Assembly (NCBI GenBank): GCA_964566055.1
Contig: CAZMHI010000006.1
Span: forward strand, 1-64,000
Reading direction: 5' to 3'
Origin: TMED23 sp964566055
GTDB lineage: Bacteria; Pseudomonadota; Alphaproteobacteria; Rhodospirillales; UBA2165
DNA: 64,000 bases
The notes beneath the pieces are model-generated. The model worked only from the letters and a program-made list of their open reading frames with translations. It was not told the DNA's origin and made no database searches. Position numbers and translations under genes: made by a program. Positions within the stretch are counted from its first letter, which is position 1; each line of letters opens with the position of its first letter. Positions 60,751 to 64,000 of this stretch are shown one piece after another.

Positions 60751-63185
60751 CTGCCGGTTATTTTATCCCACCAGCCGCCGCGATTACTGCCTGCGTCATC
60801 TTCACCAGCATCTCCAACCACCGTTACGTTCGGATTATAAGATGGTTCGCTCGACTCCGCTTGCTCAGCCGCGGCAGGCGCCTCCGGTTCAGGATCGGCA
60901 ACCGGTTCTGCAACGGCTTCATTTGGCTCTATCGGTTCAGGCTGGGCCGGTTCAACAGCCACAGGTTCAGGCGCATCCTCTGATTTGATTTTATTGTCAG
61001 ACTTGTCGTCGCCCTTAGCAGCAGCGGCTTTCTTGCGGCGAACCCGACGGCGGCGTTTTGGCTTTTCTTCTTTATCTTTAGCATCCACCTCAGATTTCTG
61101 ATTGGTTTTTTGATCCGCCTTCTTATCTTTCGGCTTATCTTCCGGCGTTTTTGCCTCAGATTCTTCAACCGCTGCACCGCTATCTTCAGCAGTGCTTTCG
61201 CCTGTTGATTCGCTGTTATTCTCACCAGTATTTTCGCTGCTAGCCTCGGTGCGCCTGTTGCGGCGGCGTCCGCCACGACGGCCACGGCGGCGGCGTGCCG
61301 GCTTATCTGATTTTTCTTCATCTTCCTGAGCAGTTTCAGAGGGAGCACTATCACCAGTCTCGCTCTGCTCTGCAGCAGCAGCTTGATCTTCAGTTAATTT
61401 CGCCGCGCCTTCATCGTCGTCACGGTTACGGCGCCTTGAGCGGCGACGGCGTTTTCTCTTGGGCTGATCTTCCGCTGTCTCATCCGCTTCTGGGCTTGAG
61501 GCTCGGCCTCGTGTTTTGGCATCCGCATTTGCCTGCTTGTTGGTAACCGTACGATTGATATTAAAGTCAGGTGGAATTAAACCATCATCAGCCATAATGG
61601 CGACTTTGATCTCAAACTTTTGTTCAATCTCGGCGACGGCGTCGCGTTTTTCATTGAGGATATAAAGAGCTACCTGAGAATGGACGAACACTTCCATTTC
61701 CTTGGCGCGCTGGCGGGCGCCTTCTTCTTCAATACCGCGCAGCACATGAAGCGCAGTCGATTCAATAGAGCGGCGAATACCGGAACCGCCGCAATGCGGG
61801 CAAACTTCGGTCATCGTCTCGGTGATGCTTGGGCGCAGACGTTGGCGGGACAGTTCAAGCAGACCAAAGGGCGAGATGCGGCCAATCTGGATACGGGCAC
61901 GATCTTTGCGCATGGCTTCTTTGAGCCGGCGTTCAACCGAAGTCTGATTACGATGAACTTCCATATCAATAAAGTCGATCACTACAAGGCCGGCCAAATC
62001 ACGCAAGCGTAATTGTCGGGCAACTTCAGTGGCGGCTTCAAGATTGGTTTTAAGCGCAGTTTCTTCAATATTGCGCCCACGTGTCGCCCGGCCTGAGTTA
62101 ACGTCCACTGCGACCAAAGCTTCGGTGATATTAATCACAATATAACCACCGGATTTCAGCTGTACATTTGGGCTGTTCATGGTTTCAAGCTGACTCTCAA
62201 TATGAAACCGGTTAAACAGCGGCACGGTGGTGTCTTTATAGGGCTGGACTTTTTTAGCGTGGCTCGGGATCAGCATTTTCATGAGATCCTTAGCCGTGCG
62301 GTAGCCGTCGTCACCCTCGACAATTACTTCATCAACGTCGCGGCTATAGTGATCGCGTACGGCCCGCTTAATGATGCTTGCTTCTTCATGGATCATCGCT
62401 GGGGCAGTGGATTCTAAAGTCAAATCGCGCACGCCGCTCCACAATTTAATGAGATACTCATAATCACGTTTTATCTCAGCCTTGCTGCGGTCTGCACCGG
62501 CAGTTCTGACGATCACGGCCATGCCATCAGGTATGTCGAAATCGGAAATAATTGTTTTGAGGCGTTTGCGGTCGCTGCCATTAGCTATTTTTCGGGAAAT
62601 TCCGCCACCTTTGCCAGTATTGGGCATCAACACGCAATAGCGTCCGGCCAATGACATATAGGTCGTTAGCGCCGCACCTTTGTTGCCGCGTTCTTCTTTG
62701 ACGACCTGCACCAGTAAAATCTGGCGGCGTTTGATGACTTCCTGAATTTTATAGCGTTTCGCCGGGAAGAACTTGCGGCGCGTTTCAACTTCATCGATGT
62801 CATCGCCACCGACGGTTTCTACTGTTTTCCCGTTATTTTCTTCGTCTTCGCCATTCTCTTCGTCGATATCAAAATCAGCACCGTCAGTTTCGGCGGTAGC
62901 GGATTCTTCAGCCAGCAATTCTTCCCGATCAGCGACTGGGATTTGATAGTAATCGGGATGAATTTCACTAAAGGCGAGGAAGCCGTGGCGATTTCCACCA
63001 TAGTCGACAAACGCTGCTTGGAGAGACGGCTCAACTCGCGTGACTTTAGCGAGATAAATATTGCCCTTTAATTGACGCCGGGCAGCTGATTCAACATCAA
63101 GTTCTTCGAGTTGGTTCCCGTCCATGACCGCGACCCGGATTTCCTCCGGGTGGGCGGCATCGATTAACATTCTTTTGGTTGCCAT
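60747..63185 (-). CDS. rne: Ribonuclease E (Rne/Rng family)
   Basis: An 812-residue endoribonuclease. The S1 domain begins near residue 40 (LKGNIYLAKVTRVEPS) and carries an acidic insertion around residues 93-130. The catalytic Mg-binding Asp residues are in TEALVAVDVNSGRATRG and LAGLVVIDFIDMEVHRNQ. The Zn-link is in VCPHCGGSGIRRS. A long disordered tail (about 560-812), rich in Arg/Lys blocks (KRKRRRRSRRR) and Glu, Ala and Pro, is the scaffold for the degradosome. RNase E starts mRNA decay and matures stable RNAs. Its long upstream leader suggests autoregulation as in other bacteria. Confidence 0.95.
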   Translation of the reverse strand: MATKRMLIDAAHPEEIRVAVMDGNQLEELDVESAARRQLKGNIYLAKVTRVEPSLQAAFVDYGGNRHGFLAFSEIHPDYYQIPVADREELLAEESATAETDGADFDIDEENGEDEENNGKTVETVGGDDIDEVETRRKFFPAKRYKIQEVIKRRQILLVQVVKEERGNKGAALTTYMSLAGRYCVLMPNTGKGGGISRKIANGSDRKRLKTIISDFDIPDGMAVIVRTAGADRSKAEIKRDYEYLIKLWSGVRDLTLESTAPAMIHEEASIIKRAVRDHYSRDVDEVIVEGDDGYRTAKDLMKMLIPSHAKKVQPYKDTTVPLFNRFHIESQLETMNSPNVQLKSGGYIVINITEALVAVDVNSGRATRGRNIEETALKTNLEAATEVARQLRLRDLAGLVVIDFIDMEVHRNQTSVERRLKEAMRKDRARIQIGRISPFGLLELSRQRLRPSITETMTEVCPHCGGSGIRRSIESTALHVLRGIEEEGARQRAKEMEVFVHSQVALYILNEKRDAVAEIEQKFEIKVAIMADDGLIPPDFNINRTVTNKQANADAKTRGRASSPEADETAEDQPKRKRRRRSRRRNRDDDEGAAKLTEDQAAAAEQSETGDSAPSETAQEDEEKSDKPARRRRGRRGGRRRNRRTEASSENTGENNSESTGESTAEDSGAAVEESEAKTPEDKPKDKKADQKTNQKSEVDAKDKEEKPKRRRRVRRKKAAAAKGDDKSDNKIKSEDAPEPVAVEPAQPEPIEPNEAVAEPVADPEPEAPAAAEQAESSEPSYNPNVTVVGDAGEDDAGSNRGGWWDKITGS

Positions 63186-63677
63186 TTACTTGTAAACTCC
63201 GAATATGCGAACGCACCCGATCAGCTCGATCCATAATGTGCCGCATAATATTTTGAGAAAAGCTTGTGGCGCCGACGGACAGACCAACACGAGACGGCAC
63301 AGCGTTCGTCATCATAACGAACGGTAATGCTAATGTGTTAACTGTACGGGCTGCTCTCACAAGCATGGAAAAATCCAATATCATTGCACTTATTAATTTA
63401 ATTCATTTGACGCTCACGAGGAAGAATAAACCGGACTTTCCTTCGCTATTACATACAGGCCATGCGTCAAATCGTTGACCCGATTTTTTCCGGTATTTAT
63501 TAACATAACGGTAGGAAATTGGTTCGACAATCACATTTAGAATAATTTTTATTATTTGTTTGCGGATTTCAGGGTTTCAAGGGCCGGTTTATGGTCTATA
63601 TATCCGCCAGAAATTTGACTATTTGAGTTATTTAAAGACTGCTGTGAAATCATGGTAAACGCACTTAGGAAGCGGTA
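63186..63677. other. Long divergent spacer between rne and the amidase gene
   Basis: This 492-bp stretch has no convincing gene. Short open frames at 63097-63384 and 63266-63478 have no family features or ribosome site. It holds one perfect stem-loop (63303-63323) and AT-rich stretches (63520-63560) that could hold promoters. A long rne leader is common because RNase E controls its own mRNA. Confidence 0.55.
63303..63323 (-). promoter_or_regulatory. Stem-loop in the putative rne leader
   Basis: CGTTCGT (63303-63309) and ACGAACG (63317-63323) form a perfect 7-bp stem with a 7-base loop. It lies 117 bases upstream of the rne ATG (63185), where an RNase E autoregulatory hairpin might sit. Only position and pairing support this. 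Confidence 0.3.
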
Positions 63678-64000
63678 TTGAGCATATTTTCATACATCTA
63701 TCGGAAAGCAAATCTTAGTTTGATTACGAATCTTTGTGGTCGCCTGATGCCTAGCGTAATTGTGATCGCAATATGTACGCTGAATTTGGGGATAACAAAG
63801 GCAATAGCAGCTGCACCAACTGCAACAGATATCAGAATTGGCTCACATGCCGACAAAACCAGATTTGTCATCGATATCTCAGACGACGTTAAATTTAAGG
63901 TTTTTACGCTGTCTGATCCCTATCGTGTGGTGATAGATCTGCCCGAAATCGGCTGGCGTCTGCCCAGCAACGTCATGGCCCGCAAAACCGGCGTTATTGA
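63678..64000 (+). CDS. amiC: N-acetylmuramoyl-L-alanine amidase with AMIN domain (partial, N-terminus)
   Basis: The frame begins at TTG 63678, seven bases after AGGAAG, with an in-frame stop at 63666 and an alternative ATG at 63747. After a hydrophobic signal (PSVIVIAICTLNLG, then KAIAAA) comes an AMIN-type beta-sandwich: TRFVIDISDDVKFKVFTLSDP followed by YRVVIDLPEIGWRL. Only this cell-wall targeting domain is in the window; the catalytic amidase domain lies beyond the edge. Divergence from rne is the usual alphaproteobacterial order. Confidence 0.75.
   Translation, partial: MSIFSYIYRKANLSLITNLCGRLMPSVIVIAICTLNLGITKAIAAAPTATDIRIGSHADKTRFVIDISDDVKFKVFTLSDPYRVVIDLPEIGWRLPSNVMARKTGVI

Noticed and set aside
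63266..63478. A 70-residue plus-strand frame in the rne leader
   Set aside because: No ribosome site, no family features, and it overlaps the putative regulatory leader.
1..64000. CRISPR arrays, tRNA or rRNA genes, insertion sequences
   Set aside because: No regularly spaced repeats, no cloverleaf-like sequence, and no transposase motif was seen on reading both strands; a dedicated search was not possible.

Overview
The window looks like a chromosomal segment of an uncultured, probably marine or aquatic alphaproteobacterium of intermediate base composition (my estimate, near 50% G+C). Reasons: RNase E divergent from an AMIN-domain amidase gene (a common alphaproteobacterial pairing), a tripartite tricarboxylate (TctABC-type) transporter, a two-subunit indolepyruvate:ferredoxin oxidoreductase, and the general gene style. 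No rRNA, tRNA, CRISPR array, integrase or transposase was seen. The taxonomic call is inference; no marker gene was searched.

Layout. (1) 1-17.6 kb is a catabolic and transport region: a partial aconitase/LeuC-family gene, VOC and RidA proteins, a fused TctA-TctB permease with its TctC binding protein, an amidohydrolase, a 4,5-dihydroxyphthalate decarboxylase-like protein, a reductive-dehalogenase-family protein divergent from a MarR regulator, then a co-directional run of DUF3500, acyl-CoA ligase, dienelactone hydrolase, LigI-type lactonase, GalD/LigU-type tautomerase, DUF1932 dehydrogenase and a DMT exporter. This resembles breakdown of an aromatic or halo-aromatic acid through dicarboxylate intermediates, but the exact substrate cannot be read from sequence. 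(2) 17.6-24.2 kb is a heme-copper oxidoreductase operon (small membrane protein, CuA subunit II, subunit I, SCO/SenC, a cytochrome b/ferredoxin/MvhD-like fusion, and an anchored protein) divergent from a Crp/Fnr regulator with an FNR/DNR-type box. Subunit I has Gln where the B-family oxygen reductases have their cross-linked Tyr, and gene order recalls norSY-senC, so NO reduction is a serious possibility. (3) 24.3-31.0 kb holds an HpaB-type flavin hydroxylase, IorA/IorB and a sodium:solute symporter, pointing to aromatic amino acid or aryl-pyruvate use.

(4) 31.0-54.0 kb is a surface polysaccharide locus: two asparagine-synthase-like amidotransferases, an O-antigen ligase/polymerase-like protein, seven glycosyltransferases, GDP-fucose genes (gmd, fcl) and ManNAcA genes (wecB, wecC). 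Lodged inside it, at 44.2-49.3 kb, is a three-gene cassette: a helical protein, a Sel1-repeat protein and a 777-residue low-complexity protein. The two outer proteins share a gapless 34-residue GEM(I/V)(I/V)P...RY(I/V)V module at opposite ends of the chain, and both genes carry the same 24-bp promoter-proximal element. I regard this pair as the best candidate for an undescribed, possibly phage-derived, system.

(5) 54.1-64.0 kb is mostly envelope and housekeeping: a double-PDZ protein, a DsbA-like oxidoreductase, a DUF3047 lipoprotein, a BepA-like M48/TPR protease, a lipoprotein gamma-glutamyltransferase homologue, a class I aminotransferase, RNase E with a long leader region, and the start of an N-acetylmuramoyl-L-alanine amidase gene.
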